Assembly: GCA_002450895.1 (NCBI GenBank)
Contig: DKAR01000051.1
Location: forward strand, 1,597 to 7,214
Direction of reading: 5' to 3'
Origin: Proteobacteria bacterium UBA6921
GTDB taxonomy: Bacteria; Pseudomonadota; Gammaproteobacteria; SG8-11
DNA: 5,618 nt
Part shown: positions 5,200-5,618 of the stretch, piece after piece
Layout: every line of letters begins with the position of its first letter
Position numbering within the stretch: position 1 is the stretch's first letter
Notes under the pieces: generated by a model
What the model saw: only the letters and a program-made list of their open reading frames with translations
Told to the model about the DNA's origin: nothing
Database searches by the model: none
Made by a program: the position numbers and the translations under genes

Positions 5200-5618
5200 T
5201 GTCGACCGCCACCGGACCGGACGGCAGCACCTGCGCACGAATCTTCGCTTCGATTTCCTGCGCGATCGCCGGGTTGTCCTTCAAAAATTGCCGCGCGTTA
5301 TCCTTGCCTTGCCCGATGCGCTCTTTGTTGTAGCTGAACCAGGCGCCGGATTTCTCAACGATATTCGCGTTGACCCCCAACTCGATGATTTCACCTTCGC
5401 GCGAAATGCCTTCGTTATAAAGAATATCGAATTCGGCCTGCTTGAAAGGCGGCGCCACTTTGTTCTTTACCACTTTCACACGCGTCTCGCTGCCGATCAC
5501 TTCGTCGCCTTTCTTGATGTTTCCAATGCGACGGATGTCGAGGCGAACGGATGAGTAGAACTTGAGTGCGTTGCCACCGGTGGTCGTCTCCGGATTTCCG
5601 AACATCACGCCGATCTTC
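5174..5618 (-). CDS. recA: Recombinase RecA, C-terminal part (5' end outside the window)
   Basis: RecA forms ATP-dependent filaments on single-stranded DNA, carries out strand exchange and triggers LexA self-cleavage in the SOS response. The 147 visible codons match E. coli RecA from about Lys198 to the end. They open with KIGVMFGNPETTTGGNALKF, the DNA-binding loop L2 with counterparts of Phe203, Glu207, Gly211 and Gly212, then SVRLDIRRIG, VGSETRVKVVKNK-like core (here VIGSETRVKVVKNK), and the C-terminal domain with GISREGEIIELGV, EKSGAWFSY and ERIGQGKDNARQFLKDNP. The tail is short and acidic (DNDGAETDD), as is usual; this region of RecA modulates activity. Walker motifs and the SOS-controlled promoter would be beyond the right edge. 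The protein would total about 344 residues if the missing part has normal length. The recX start overlaps the last codons. Confidence 0.97.
   Translation of the reverse strand, partial: KIGVMFGNPETTTGGNALKFYSSVRLDIRRIGNIKKGDEVIGSETRVKVVKNKVAPPFKQAEFDILYNEGISREGEIIELGVNANIVEKSGAWFSYNKERIGQGKDNARQFLKDNPAIAQEIEAKIRAQVLPSGPVAVDNDGAETDD

Noticed and set aside
4686..5333. A 215-codon plus-strand frame antisense to recX and recA.
   Set aside because: The opposite strand carries two well-conserved genes; the translation is Arg-, Ala- and Ser-rich low-information sequence typical of a GC-rich shadow frame.

Overview
The window is a slice of ordinary core chromosome from a gammaproteobacterium. All protein genes are on the minus strand and read recA (cut by the right edge), recX, alaS, lysC, csrA, followed by the first 22 bases of a tRNA-Ser at the left edge. 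This order (recA-recX-alaS-lysC-csrA-tRNA-Ser) is known from Pseudomonas and related gammaproteobacteria. The CsrA core is nearly the same as the E. coli protein and the LysC start resembles the Pseudomonas enzyme. Presence of lysC between alaS and csrA argues against Xanthomonadaceae as I remember them. I cannot name genus or family from this sequence. The DNA is moderately GC-rich by eye with uniform codon use, and I see no insertion sequence, phage gene, CRISPR array or other sign of transfer.

Layout from the right edge in the direction of transcription: the C-terminal 147 codons of recA (5618-5174); recX (5199-4723), whose start lies inside recA; a 76-base gap; alaS (4646-2040), 868 codons; a 93-base gap with a long-loop terminator-like hairpin and a possible nested promoter for lysC; lysC (1946-714); a 276-base gap that appears to be a structured csrA leader with its own promoter candidate; csrA (437-204); a strong UUCG-loop terminator (180-150); about 125 bases with a tentative promoter and two small hairpins; and the 5' end of tRNA-Ser (22-1).

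Functionally the block combines DNA repair (RecA and its modulator RecX), translation (AlaRS, tRNA-Ser), entry to the aspartate-family amino acid pathway (aspartokinase) and global post-transcriptional control (CsrA). recA and recX are probably translationally coupled. The separations and hairpins suggest that alaS, lysC and csrA are not one simple operon but are separated by partial terminators and private promoters.

I found no new defence or mobile system here. The points worth a second look are regulatory: a csrA leader rich in GGA triplets with a near-consensus CsrA site in a hairpin loop, an internal ribosome-binding site in lysC placed where a separate regulatory subunit would begin, and a promoter-like element inside the loop of the alaS/lysC terminator. 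Promoter calls are by eye and tentative.
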